Shown one piece after another: positions 31,812-39,096 of a stretch of DNA of 40,973 nucleotides. Within the stretch, counting starts at the first letter, position 1. Each line of letters starts with the position of its first letter. The notes beneath the pieces are model-generated. The model ran no database searches. It had not been told where the DNA came from and worked only from the letters and a program-made list of their open reading frames with translations. Origin of the DNA: Desulfobacterales bacterium (GTDB lineage Bacteria; Desulfobacterota; Desulfobacteria; Desulfobacterales; Desulfosalsimonadaceae); contig SLJY01000083.1 in NCBI GenBank assembly GCA_007134875.1, positions 1 to 40,973 of the forward strand. The letters run 5' to 3'. The position numbers were made by a program, and so were the translations under genes.

Positions 31812-32747
31812 TCAGGCTTCTTTTTTGGCCTCTTCATCCACACCGGGTGGCAATACGGAAAGGACCGGGCAGCGTGAACGCCGGATCACGCGGTCGGTGG
31901 TAGACCCCACCAGCAGTTCCTCAACTTTGCCGTGCCCGCGCACGCCCAGCGCGATCAGATCGATATCCTTCTCCTGCGCATAGCGGATGAGTTCGGCATA
32001 CGGCTTGCCGACGAGTATCCCGGCATTGACATCGCACCAGTTGAACGCCTCGGTGGGGACCAGTTCCAGGAGCCGCTCCCGGAGAGGGTCGTGGATGTTT
32101 TCGGGGAGCGGATCGCCCGAAGAACCCGGAAACGTGAGAAATTCCCGGTAGGCCGTGGGTTCCACAACATGGACGATATGGAGATTCGACTCGAATTCCT
32201 GTGCGATGCTCAGGCTGGTCCGGAACGCTTCCTCCGAATCCCTGGAAAAATCATGTGCCACGAGAATATTGCGGAAGGGAAAACGCGGCAAAGGACGGTC
32301 CTCGTCTCCGGGAACCTCTCCGCGCAGAACCAGCAAGGGGCACGGCAGGATCCGCATAAGGCGTTCCGTGACGGAACCCAGGAAAAACCGCTTGAACCCT
32401 GAACGGCCATGCGTTGCTGCCACGACCAGATCGATCGCCTTTTCAGCGACGATGCGCGAGAGTTCTTCCGTGGTATGGCCGATGGCGATCACCGGTTCCC
32501 ACTCGACATCCGCGGTTTTCATCTGGTTTTCCATCTCGTTTCTGGCGAAATCGACAAAGTACTGCTGGTGGGATATAGGGTCGAACACGGCCTCGCCATA
32601 GACGGATATGGCGGGAAGATCGACGACATGACAGACGGATAGCTTTGCGTTTAGTTTACCGGCCATTTCGATCCCGTAGGGCACCACAGCCCTCGAAACA
32701 TCCGAAAAATCGGTAGCGCACAAAATGCGTTCAAGGGGTTTTCTCAT
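31812..32747 (-). CDS. Tandem-domain universal stress protein (UspA family)
   Basis: A 311-residue cytoplasmic protein with two Usp domains. Domain 1 (about 1-145): ILCATDFSDVSRAVVPYGIE, then VVAATHGRSGFKRFFLGSVTERL ending in PCPLLVLRGE. Domain 2 (about 160-305): ILVAHDFSRDSEEAFRTSL, then LIALGVRGHGKVEELLVGSTTDRV ending in RCPVLSVLPP. The ATP-binding Gly pattern G-2x-G-9x-G-(S/T) is readable in both (THGRSG...GSVT and VRGHG...GSTT), so it may bind nucleotide. Such proteins support survival under stress, by an unspecified mechanism. AGGAGG lies near the start. Confidence 0.93.
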   Translation of the reverse strand: MRKPLERILCATDFSDVSRAVVPYGIEMAGKLNAKLSVCHVVDLPAISVYGEAVFDPISHQQYFVDFARNEMENQMKTADVEWEPVIAIGHTTEELSRIVAEKAIDLVVAATHGRSGFKRFFLGSVTERLMRILPCPLLVLRGEVPGDEDRPLPRFPFRNILVAHDFSRDSEEAFRTSLSIAQEFESNLHIVHVVEPTAYREFLTFPGSSGDPLPENIHDPLRERLLELVPTEAFNWCDVNAGILVGKPYAELIRYAQEKDIDLIALGVRGHGKVEELLVGSTTDRVIRRSRCPVLSVLPPGVDEEAKKEA

Positions 32748-33127
32748 GATACAGGCCTCCTTGGCTTGAGGTGGGCGGTTTCGGATCTTTATCTGACACT
32801 ATCGTAAAAAATCGTGAACGGACGCAAATACTGGGCTTTTACGAAGCCGTCCTATTCGGTGGCCGAACGAAAACCAGGATATTTCATCAAGTTCAAGGAA
32901 GGCGAAAATTTTAGCCACAGGAATATCGGTCATATTTTGAGGGTTAAAATTTGAGCCTGACACAAAAACTGGCGAAAAAGACGGTTTTCGTTCAGCCACT
33001 ATCTGAATAGTAATTCCGCCCACCCGGTTGTTCAAGACGGCAAACGACGGGAGACCGCTCCTGCTGGAATGAATCCGTATAAAAAAAGGAAATGCCGACA
33101 CCAGCGCCCCTGTCCACGCAGTATCTG
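32748..33127. other. Gap made of element A fragment and full element B
   Basis: A 380-bp gap. 32799-32851 is a degenerate A end (ACTATCGTAAAAAATCGTGA ... TTTTACGAAGCCGTC), and 32859-33001 is a full B element. The remaining bases to 33127 show no gene; the minus-strand frame at 32799-33101 is translated repeat. Confidence 0.7.
32859..33001. repeat. Miniature element B, full reference copy
   Basis: About 143 bp: GTGGCCGAACGAAAACCAGG at the left, then GTTCAAGGAAGGCGAAAATT, a centre with GGTTAAAATTTGAGCCTGAC, and the inverted right end GACGGTTTTCGTTCAGCCAC. The two ends are imperfect inverted repeats of about 30 bp. No coding capacity. Confidence 0.85.
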
Positions 33128-33517
33128 TTACGCGGCGATATACGGCTTGATGTCGAGAATCGGCGTTCCGTCAATCATGTCGATGTGGTTGACATCGATC
33201 CTGTTGACCCGCACGCCAGTGACCTCCAGAACGGATAGTCCCACCGGGTTCGGGCGTCTGGGAGAGCAGATCGAAAAAACACCCATTTTCCTTCCCTTGT
33301 GGGGCGGCGTCTGAACCAGGAGATCTTTTGTGAAGGCGTCGCTCCGGTGGAAGTAAAAAATGACGACGATCTGCTGCCCGGCCCGAATATGCTTCATCCC
33401 CTCTATGTACTGCGGATCGATTTCGATCCACCCTCTTTCGTCCGAAATGCTCCAATGGCGTGGGATTTCCGTTTCATCGGTGTGAAAATATCCGATGGGG
33501 TTCATGGTGATCTTCAT
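33128..33517 (-). CDS. trmO: tRNA (N6-threonylcarbamoyladenosine-37-N6)-methyltransferase TrmO
   Basis: A 129-residue member of the TrmO/TsaA (formerly YaeB) family, which methylates t6A37 in some tRNAs using S-adenosylmethionine. Readable motifs: MNPIGYFHT at the N-terminus; GMKHIRAGQQIVVIFYFHRS (about 40-60); the signature FSICSPRRPNPVGLSVLEVT; and DMIDGTPILDIKPYI at the C-terminus. The protein is short but comparable to compact family members. Its start overlaps the rlmD stop by four bases, so the two RNA-modification genes are translationally coupled. Confidence 0.9.
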   Translation of the reverse strand: MKITMNPIGYFHTDETEIPRHWSISDERGWIEIDPQYIEGMKHIRAGQQIVVIFYFHRSDAFTKDLLVQTPPHKGRKMGVFSICSPRRPNPVGLSVLEVTGVRVNRIDVNHIDMIDGTPILDIKPYIAA

Positions 33518-34920
33518 GCCCGCTCCTTCGGTTTCCTTTTAGTGAGCCTCGCCACGGCCTCGATATGGTATGTATGGGGAAACATATCAACAGGCTGTAC
33601 CTTTTCAATCCTGTAATCCGCTGCAAGAAGCGAAATATCCCGGGCCAGTGTTGCGGGATTGCAGGACACGTAAACGATTTTCTCCGGCGCCATCAATGCG
33701 ACTTTTTCAACCACGTCCTTGTGCATGCCGGCGCGGGGCGGATCGATGACCAACAGGTCGGGGCGCCGCTCTACTGCGGATATGGAGCGCCTGACGTCCC
33801 CGGCGACAAATAAACAGTTATCCACGTGGTTGATCCGGCAGTTTTTCCTTGCATCCATGACGGCGCCTTCTGCGATTTCAAGCCCCAGAACCTGTCCGGC
33901 CGCCTCCGACAGCCAGATGCCTATGGTTCCGGTACCGCAGTAGAGATCGACGACGAATTCCCCGCCGGCAAGCCCAGCGAACCGGCTTACGGTCTCATAG
34001 AGCGTCTCCGCGCCCCGCGTATTGGTCTGGAAAAAAGAATTGGCAGATATCTCGAAGGAAAAGGGCCCGAGACGCTCATGCAGCACGCGCTCGCCGGCAA
34101 GCGGCTTTTCGAAATCCCCCACGGCGATGGCTGCTTTTTTGGAAGATACGTTGTTGACCACGCCAGCCACGCTGCCGTGAGCCGCCATGAGTTGTTCGGC
34201 CAACGGCAAAACAGCCTCCGGCCGGTCTTCGGAGGTAATCAGATTGACCAGCCACCGGTCATGGCAAGCGGCGTGCCGAAGCATCACAAAGCGCCAGAAC
34301 CCCTCATGGGAGCGGATGCCGTAGGCTGGCAGACCGGAAGTCTTCATGTAATTTCTGGCGCACCCGAGTATCCGGTTGCCCGCTTCAGGATGCAAGAAGC
34401 ACCGGTCGATATCGATGATCTTGTCAAATGTGCCCGGCACATGCAGGCCCAGCGCGAAAGACTTTTCCACGTCCGGGTCGCCCAGTTCTTCCGGCAGCAG
34501 CCAGCGGCGATCCGAGCAGGAGAACTCCATCTTGTTCCGGTATCCGAACAGTTTTTCCGATGCTATGGTATCGAAGACGTCGACGCCATGGAGGCCGCCG
34601 ATATGCGCCAGGGCTTCGGACACATGTTCACGCTTGTATTCCAGCTGTTTTTCGTATTTGAGAAACTGCCATTTACATCCGCCGCACATGCCGCTGTAGC
34701 GGCAGGATGCATCCGTCCGGTCAGGTGACGGTTCAGCAAGTTCCAGCACCCGGGCCTCGGCATACGACTTCTTCTTTTTCACGATTCTTGCAATAACCCG
34801 GTCACCCGGTACCGCACCGTCGACAAAGATCGTATACCCGTTTACCCTGGCGATGCCGCGGCCGCCGAAAGCCATGCCTGCCACATCAAGAGAAATTTCC
34901 TGTTTCTTTTTAATCGTCAT
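33514..34920 (-). CDS. rlmD: 23S rRNA (uracil-1939-C5)-methyltransferase RlmD/RumA type
   Basis: A 468-residue RNA methyltransferase. Residues 1-65 form a TRAM domain (MTIKKKQEISLDVAGMAFGG, GDRVIARIVKKKKSYAEARV). An iron-sulfur cluster motif follows with CRYSGMCGGCKW and a more distal Cys. The SAM-binding region is FVVDLYCGTGTIGIWLSEAA. The catalytic nucleophile is in VSCNPATLARD, preceded by the DPPRAGM motif. The family methylates a specific uridine in 23S rRNA (or tRNA U54 in RlmCD-type members); the exact position cannot be told from sequence. It is upstream of and overlapping trmO. Confidence 0.93.
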   Translation of the reverse strand: MTIKKKQEISLDVAGMAFGGRGIARVNGYTIFVDGAVPGDRVIARIVKKKKSYAEARVLELAEPSPDRTDASCRYSGMCGGCKWQFLKYEKQLEYKREHVSEALAHIGGLHGVDVFDTIASEKLFGYRNKMEFSCSDRRWLLPEELGDPDVEKSFALGLHVPGTFDKIIDIDRCFLHPEAGNRILGCARNYMKTSGLPAYGIRSHEGFWRFVMLRHAACHDRWLVNLITSEDRPEAVLPLAEQLMAAHGSVAGVVNNVSSKKAAIAVGDFEKPLAGERVLHERLGPFSFEISANSFFQTNTRGAETLYETVSRFAGLAGGEFVVDLYCGTGTIGIWLSEAAGQVLGLEIAEGAVMDARKNCRINHVDNCLFVAGDVRRSISAVERRPDLLVIDPPRAGMHKDVVEKVALMAPEKIVYVSCNPATLARDISLLAADYRIEKVQPVDMFPHTYHIEAVARLTKRKPKERA

Positions 34921-35364
34921 AAATCCCGATTCCTGTTATACTCATCTTTCTGCAGGAGTCCGTTTTCGCTTTCAGACTTCCTACCTATACAGTCGTTCCC
35001 TGCATTTTCATGGCGGTGAAGGCCTGAGAAAATTGTTGCCGAAAAGCACTGTTATGCCTTACAATTATAGCAGATCGGTACTGCCGCACCCGCCAAAGGG
35101 TTTGACTGTAATACACCGCTCATTGTATTGCAATGAAACTTGATGCACTCGTAAAAAGTCACGATACGACGGCTTTGTAAAAAGTTCAAGGTCAAGGCTT
35201 GCGCGATTTTGAAGAATACAGCGTACTTGGCGTACGTGTATGTTTACAAGGCGTAAGCCGCAAACTCTAAGAAATCGCGCGTAACGCAGATATTGGAGAT
35301 ATTGGACTTTATATAAAGCCGTCAAACTTGACGGCTTTATATAAAGCAACCCACGAAAAGATCC
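34921..35364. other. Gap upstream of rlmD containing an element A
   Basis: 34921-35135 shows no gene; a TTGACT with a later GTATTG (35102-35130) is a weak plus-strand promoter candidate. 35142-35323 is a full element A and 35330-35346 an extra A end. The minus-strand frame 35065-35349 is translated repeat. Confidence 0.6.
35142..35323. mobile_element. Miniature element A with perfect 6-bp target duplication
   Basis: A 182-bp element, GATGCACTCGTAAAAAGTCA ... TATATAAAGCCGTC, flanked by AAACTT on both sides (35136-35141 and 35324-35329). Near its right end an extra ATATTGGAG unit is duplicated. A second, isolated A end (GACGGCTTTATATAAAG) directly follows the right duplication. Confidence 0.88.
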
Positions 35365-36090
35365 ATGAATACAATAAATGTCCTTTTTACAGCCGATGGA
35401 TTCCGTTTAAACGGAACCCTGCACATGCCGAAGCGAGAAATTGATAACGGGGCCATGCCGATCGTCGTCGGATCCCACGGACTGCTTAGCAACGGGGGGT
35501 CTCCCAAGCAGATCGCCCTGGCCGAAAAGCTGAACCGCGCGGGCATCGCCTATTTCCGGTTCGACCATCGCGGACGGGGAGAAAGCGATGGTCTTTTTTC
35601 GGAGGTGTCGACCTTCGCCGGGCGTATCAACGACATGAGTGCCGCCATCGAGGCGGCCCGGACCCACTCCGGCGCTGACGGCCCCCTGGGGCTGTTCGGG
35701 AGTTCCATGGGCGGGGCCGTGTGCCTGGGCGTTGCAGACCGGTTCAATATCCGGGCCATGGTCACGCTTGCCGCGCCGGTCCGTCTGGAAGCCATCCGGA
35801 TACCGCAGGATATTGCCAATGACCCCCTGTTCGGGGACATGAAACAGGAGCAGCTCGCCTTTGATGTCGCTCCCCTGCTCGAACATGCATGCGGCATCCT
35901 GGTTTTCCACGGCGATGCCGACGAGGTGGTTTCATTTTCCAACGCCATGGAAATTCATGAAAAAACAAGTCCGCCAAAACAGCTTATTCGCTTTTCCGGC
36001 GGCGACCATGCCATAAGCGCCCCACGGTATCAGCAGCAGTTCATCGAACAAGCCGCCGACTGGTTCATATCCCGTCTGCTTTCATCCTAA
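35365..36090 (+). CDS. Alpha/beta hydrolase
   Basis: A 241-residue serine hydrolase. The oxyanion segment is VGSHGLLSNGGS (35-46), the strand-turn motif is FRFDHRGRGESDG (about 69-81), the nucleophile elbow is LFGSSMGGAV, the acid is in VFHGDADEVV and the base His in GGDHAI near the C-terminus, so the triad is complete. The fold resembles small cytoplasmic acyl esterases. The substrate is unknown. The start follows an element A by 41 bp, so its promoter or leader has probably been reshaped by that insertion; no good ribosome site is visible. Confidence 0.85.
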   Translation: MNTINVLFTADGFRLNGTLHMPKREIDNGAMPIVVGSHGLLSNGGSPKQIALAEKLNRAGIAYFRFDHRGRGESDGLFSEVSTFAGRINDMSAAIEAARTHSGADGPLGLFGSSMGGAVCLGVADRFNIRAMVTLAAPVRLEAIRIPQDIANDPLFGDMKQEQLAFDVAPLLEHACGILVFHGDADEVVSFSNAMEIHEKTSPPKQLIRFSGGDHAISAPRYQQQFIEQAADWFISRLLSS

Positions 36091-36124
36091 ACTGAACGTT
36101 CTGAATTTTAAATACTTAAATGCT

Positions 36125-36146
36125 GATACACTTATAAAACGCCGTC
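36125..36146. repeat. Collapsed element A scar
   Basis: GATACACTTATAAAACGCCGTC is the two family-A termini fused with the interior deleted. Flanks AAATGCT and AAATACT are a 7-bp near-match, consistent with an old target duplication. Confidence 0.55.
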
Positions 36147-36567
36147 AAATACTCAGCTCAGGTTCATAAATCATAACGCTGTAAAAGCGCCAAATGCCGA
36201 TGCACTCGTAAATGGCTGTGGCCCGACAGTTGTTGCCCGACAGCTTGATACATGTAAAATGCTTTTTTATCATAACACTTTTTCCTTTCTTTCTTGCCGG
36301 ATAAAATGTTCCTTTCTCCTAATCTGTTCTGTACGGTTTTTACTATCACCAACATTATTCCATACCGTTTTTATTTTCGATTTTCCGGATGCCTTCGCTG
36401 CGATACGTAACACGGTTCTTGAGCATCCCTTTGCTTCATGAAAAAGCCCGACATTAGTGTTTTTCTGCTGTCTTGCCACGTCTTTCCCAACCGAAAAACA
36501 ATACTTTATAATTGAAGACCTCATAATCGGACGACTTTTTCCAGTCAGCCAGCTTTCCAGGCGGATT

Positions 36568-36765
36568 CACATGGGCGCAGAGCTAAGAACGCCCGTCGTA
36601 TCAGTTCGTACCGGCGTAAACGATGGTTATCTGTCAGCGGACGGAACCATCGACCTGAGGGTTTTCAAGCTGGATCTTGCCACCTACGCCATCGAGCAGG
36701 GGGCGTATGCCGGCCAGAAACATGATAGGCGATACGTTGCCCAGGTTTCTTTCGGCTGGTAGACC
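36568..36765 (+). pseudogene. C-terminal remnant of an outer-membrane beta-barrel gene
   Basis: The last 65 residues of the plus-strand frame ending TAG 36763-36765 read HMGAELRTPVVSVRTGVNDG, later FKLDLATYAIEQGAYAGQ and finally YVAQVSFGW. Alternating strands and a terminal aromatic residue are typical of the last barrel strands of TraF-like or related outer-membrane proteins. Upstream sequence in the same frame (36457-36560) is AT-rich and unlike a barrel, with no signal peptide or ribosome site. Most of the gene appears lost. An intact short protein is unlikely. Confidence 0.55.
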
Positions 36766-36890
36766 ATTAATCCGTGCATGCCGGTGAGCCGGGCAAAAAC
36801 GGTTTATCCCTATCCCGCCGGGGCTATTTTTTCGCGGAAAGCGCGGAAAGAAATGATCAACGACTTCATAAAAATATTTATAACAAACTC

Positions 36891-36918
36891 TTGACAAAGC
36901 CTGCTTTTTGCTGATAGT
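36891..36918 (+). promoter_or_regulatory. Candidate promoter of the ilv operon
   Basis: TTGACA (36891-36896) is followed after 16 bases by GATAGT. The -35 is perfect. It is 214 bp upstream of the ilv leader peptide; a B palindrome lies between. No better candidate was found nearer. Confidence 0.4.
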
Positions 36919-37056
36919 GATCTGAAACCTTATCAGCGGGGGCCAAAATTACCGGTACGCGTCAATGATCGCATTATCCGGATTTGAATCGGTCAGCATA
37001 CTGCAATAACGGACCGAAAACATCCGGGCGGATTGATTTCCGGGGCAGACACCAAG

Positions 37057-37097
37057 TAGTGACCGAACGAAAAAGACGGTTTTCGTTCAGCCACCAT
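37057..37097. repeat. Minimal palindromic element B
   Basis: TAGTGACCGAACGAAAAAGA with the inverted end GGTTTTCGTTCAGCCACC forms a near-perfect 41-bp palindrome. It lies 35 bp upstream of the ilv leader peptide, within the presumed 5' untranslated region. Confidence 0.75.
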
Positions 37098-37131
37098 GTA
37101 AATGTTACAGAACTTAACAAAGCATAAACAA

Positions 37132-37224
37132 ATGATATCCAGGCTCGCCATTGTCAACCTTATTATTGTACTTATTGTACCCGTACCGGGCGTAGGCTAC
37201 GTCCTTTCGGAGCCGCGGGGCTGA
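37132..37224 (+). CDS. Branched-chain-rich leader peptide of the ilv operon
   Basis: A 30-codon frame, ATG 37132 to TGA 37222-37224. The middle reads IVNLIIVLIVPV; in total it holds five Ile, six Val and four Leu codons. Composition and the following mutually exclusive hairpins mirror the ilvGMEDA leader of enteric bacteria, where stalling at Ile/Val/Leu codons relieves termination. The ribosome site is weak. The peptide is expected to be regulatory only. Confidence 0.82.
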   Translation: MISRLAIVNLIIVLIVPVPGVGYVLSEPRG

Positions 37225-37303
37225 TGATGACGCAGCGCAGATCATAAGATTTTATATTTCTTTATAAAAACCGTTATCAGCCCCGCAAGCTGATAGCGGT
37301 TTT
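37195..37303 (+). promoter_or_regulatory. ilv attenuator: pause, antiterminator and terminator hairpins
   Basis: Three alternative pairings are visible. Pause: GGCT (37195-37198) with AGCC (37211-37214), plus inner CC/GG. Antiterminator: GCGGGGCTGAT (37215-37225) with ATCAGCCCCGC (37276-37286), 11 perfect pairs. Terminator: ACCGTTATCAGC (37270-37281) with GCTGATAGCGGT (37289-37300), 12 pairs with one G-U, followed by a T-run. The antiterminator uses the terminator's first arm, so the two exclude each other. The leader stop codon lies inside the antiterminator's first arm. Confidence 0.87.
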
Positions 37304-37306
37304 TTT
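37266..37306 (+). terminator. Intrinsic terminator in the ilv leader
   Basis: A 12-bp stem with a 7-base loop (CCCGCAA) flanked by five A and followed by seven T. It ends 55 bases before the ilvD start codon. Confidence 0.9.
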
Positions 37307-37361
37307 GTTTGAACCGCAATACCAGCCATCAATCAGACAGACGGACAGACGGAGGGATTCG

Positions 37362-39029
37362 ATGAAAAGTGATATCACAAAAGACGGCATCGGCAGGGCA
37401 CCGCACAGGGCGCTGCTGAAAGCCGCCGGCTACACCGACGACGAAATCCGCCGGCCGCTCATCGGTGTGGCCAACTCGTACAACAGCATCGTGCCCGGCC
37501 ACACGGAGCTGAACAAGATCACGGAGGCGGTCAAGGCAGGCATTTACATGGCGGGCGGAACCCCGGTCGAATTTGGCGTTATCGGCGTATGCGACGGCAT
37601 CGCCATGGGCCATGAGGGAATGAAATATTCTCTTGGCAGCCGCGAAATCATCGCCGATTCCATCGAAATCATGGCAACCGCCCATGCCCTGGATGCCATG
37701 GTCATGATCCCCAACTGCGACAAGATCGTACCCGGCATGCTCATGGCCGCGGCCCGCATGGACCTGCCGGCCATCTTCATCAGCGGCGGCCCCATGCTGG
37801 CCGGCCGGAATCCGCAGGATCCTTCCTCGAAAGTCGACCTGATATCGGTTTTCGAATCCGTGGGCAAGGTTCGCTCCGGCAAGATGAGCGAGGAGGAACT
37901 GTGCGAGATGGAAAACGCCGCATGCCCCACATGCGGATCGTGCGCCGGCATGTTCACGGCCAACTCCATGAACTGCCTTACGGAGGCCATCGGGCTGGGA
38001 CTCCCCGGAAACGGCACCATTCCGGCCGTCATGTCCGCCCGTGTACGACTGGCCAAGGAGGCCGGCATGCGGATCTTGGATCTCCATAAAAAGGGGATCA
38101 CGCCTTCGAAAATCCTCTCAAAAGAAGCCTTTGAAAATGCGCTGTGCGTGGATATGGCCATGGGATGCTCCACCAATACGGTACTGCACCTGGCAGCCCT
38201 TGCCCATGAAGCCGGGATGCCTTTGGAACTGGACATGATCAATACCGTCAGCGACCGGATTCCGCACCTGTGCTCCCTTTCTCCAGGTGGGACGCACCAC
38301 ATCGAAGACCTCAACCATGCCGGCGGCATTTACGCCGTGATGAAAACGCTGCTTGCAGCCGGCTTCATCAACGGGGACTGCCTCACGGTAACCGGGAAAA
38401 CGGTTGCGGAAAACACCCGTTCGGTAAAGGCATACGATATCGGGGTGATCCGCCCCGTAAGCGATCCATACCATAAAACCGGCGGGCTTGCGGTCCTTTT
38501 CGGAAACCTTGCCCCTTCAGGCTGCGTGGTGAAGCAATCGGCCGTTGTCGACGAGATGCTCGTCCATGAGGGACCGGCCCGGGTCTTCGAATCCGAGGAG
38601 GAAGCCTCCGAGGCGATCCTTTCCGGCCGGATCGATAAGGGGGATGTGGTGGTCATCCGCTGTGAGGGCCCCATGGGCGGCCCCGGCATGCGCGAAATGC
38701 TTGCACCCACCTCCGCCATTGCCGGAATGGGGCTTGATGGTCATGTCGCACTGATCACCGACGGCCGCTTTTCCGGGGGCACCCGGGGGGCCGCAATCGG
38801 CCATGTATCGCCGGAGGCCATGCAGAAAGGCCCCATCGCCGTGGTCCGCGAGAAGGACAGGATCGCCATCGATATTCCCGGTAAAACAATAACGCTTCAG
38901 GTTCCGGCGGAAGAAATCCAAAAACGGCTTGCCGATTGGAAGCAGCCTGCACCCAAAATCACCAAGGGCTACATGGCCCGGTATGCCAGGCATGTAACGT
39001 CCGCGGACAAGGGTGCGGTACTGGAGTAG
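37362..39029 (+). CDS. ilvD: Dihydroxy-acid dehydratase
   Basis: A 555-residue iron-sulfur dehydratase from ATG 37362, supported by GGAGGG; the longer frame to 37305 starts in the terminator T-run and is rejected. Converts 2,3-dihydroxy-isovalerate or -methylvalerate to the 2-oxo acids of valine and isoleucine synthesis. Cluster Cys are in NCDKIVPG and [18 protein letters not shown], with substrate/Mg motifs [13 protein letters not shown] and GRFSGGTRG near the C-terminus. Length is standard. First structural gene of ilvD-ilvB-ilvN under the leader attenuator. Confidence 0.97.
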   Translation: MKSDITKDGIGRAPHRALLKAAGYTDDEIRRPLIGVANSYNSIVPGHTELNKITEAVKAGIYMAGGTPVEFGVIGVCDGIAMGHEGMKYSLGSREIIADSIEIMATAHALDAMVMIPNCDKIVPGMLMAAARMDLPAIFISGGPMLAGRNPQDPSSKVDLISVFESVGKVRSGKMSEEELCEMENAACPTCGSCAGMFTANSMNCLTEAIGLGLPGNGTIPAVMSARVRLAKEAGMRILDLHKKGITPSKILSKEAFENALCVDMAMGCSTNTVLHLAALAHEAGMPLELDMINTVSDRIPHLCSLSPGGTHHIEDLNHAGGIYAVMKTLLAAGFINGDCLTVTGKTVAENTRSVKAYDIGVIRPVSDPYHKTGGLAVLFGNLAPSGCVVKQSAVVDEMLVHEGPARVFESEEEASEAILSGRIDKGDVVVIRCEGPMGGPGMREMLAPTSAIAGMGLDGHVALITDGRFSGGTRGAAIGHVSPEAMQKGPIAVVREKDRIAIDIPGKTITLQVPAEEIQKRLADWKQPAPKITKGYMARYARHVTSADKGAVLE

Positions 39030-39096
39030 CGCCGGGAAAATCATTTGTCTACATAAATTCCAACATGTTACAGCAGAGTGCAAAGGATGACCGATC

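Larger units (their letters stand above)
36091..37131. other. Long gap with repeat scars, a decayed gene and ilv promoter region
   Basis: 36125-36146 is a collapsed A element. 36190-36245 holds further degenerate A ends. 36260-36530 is AT-rich with short frames on both strands that I could not assign. 36568-36765 is the remnant of a barrel gene. 36891-36918 is a promoter candidate. 37057-37097 is a minimal B palindrome. Confidence 0.6.

Noticed and set aside
36270-36524. 84-residue Lys/Arg-rich minus-strand frame
   Set aside because: AT-rich, no ribosome site, overlapping other short frames, and adjacent to the decayed barrel gene; no family recognised. A real small gene cannot be wholly excluded.
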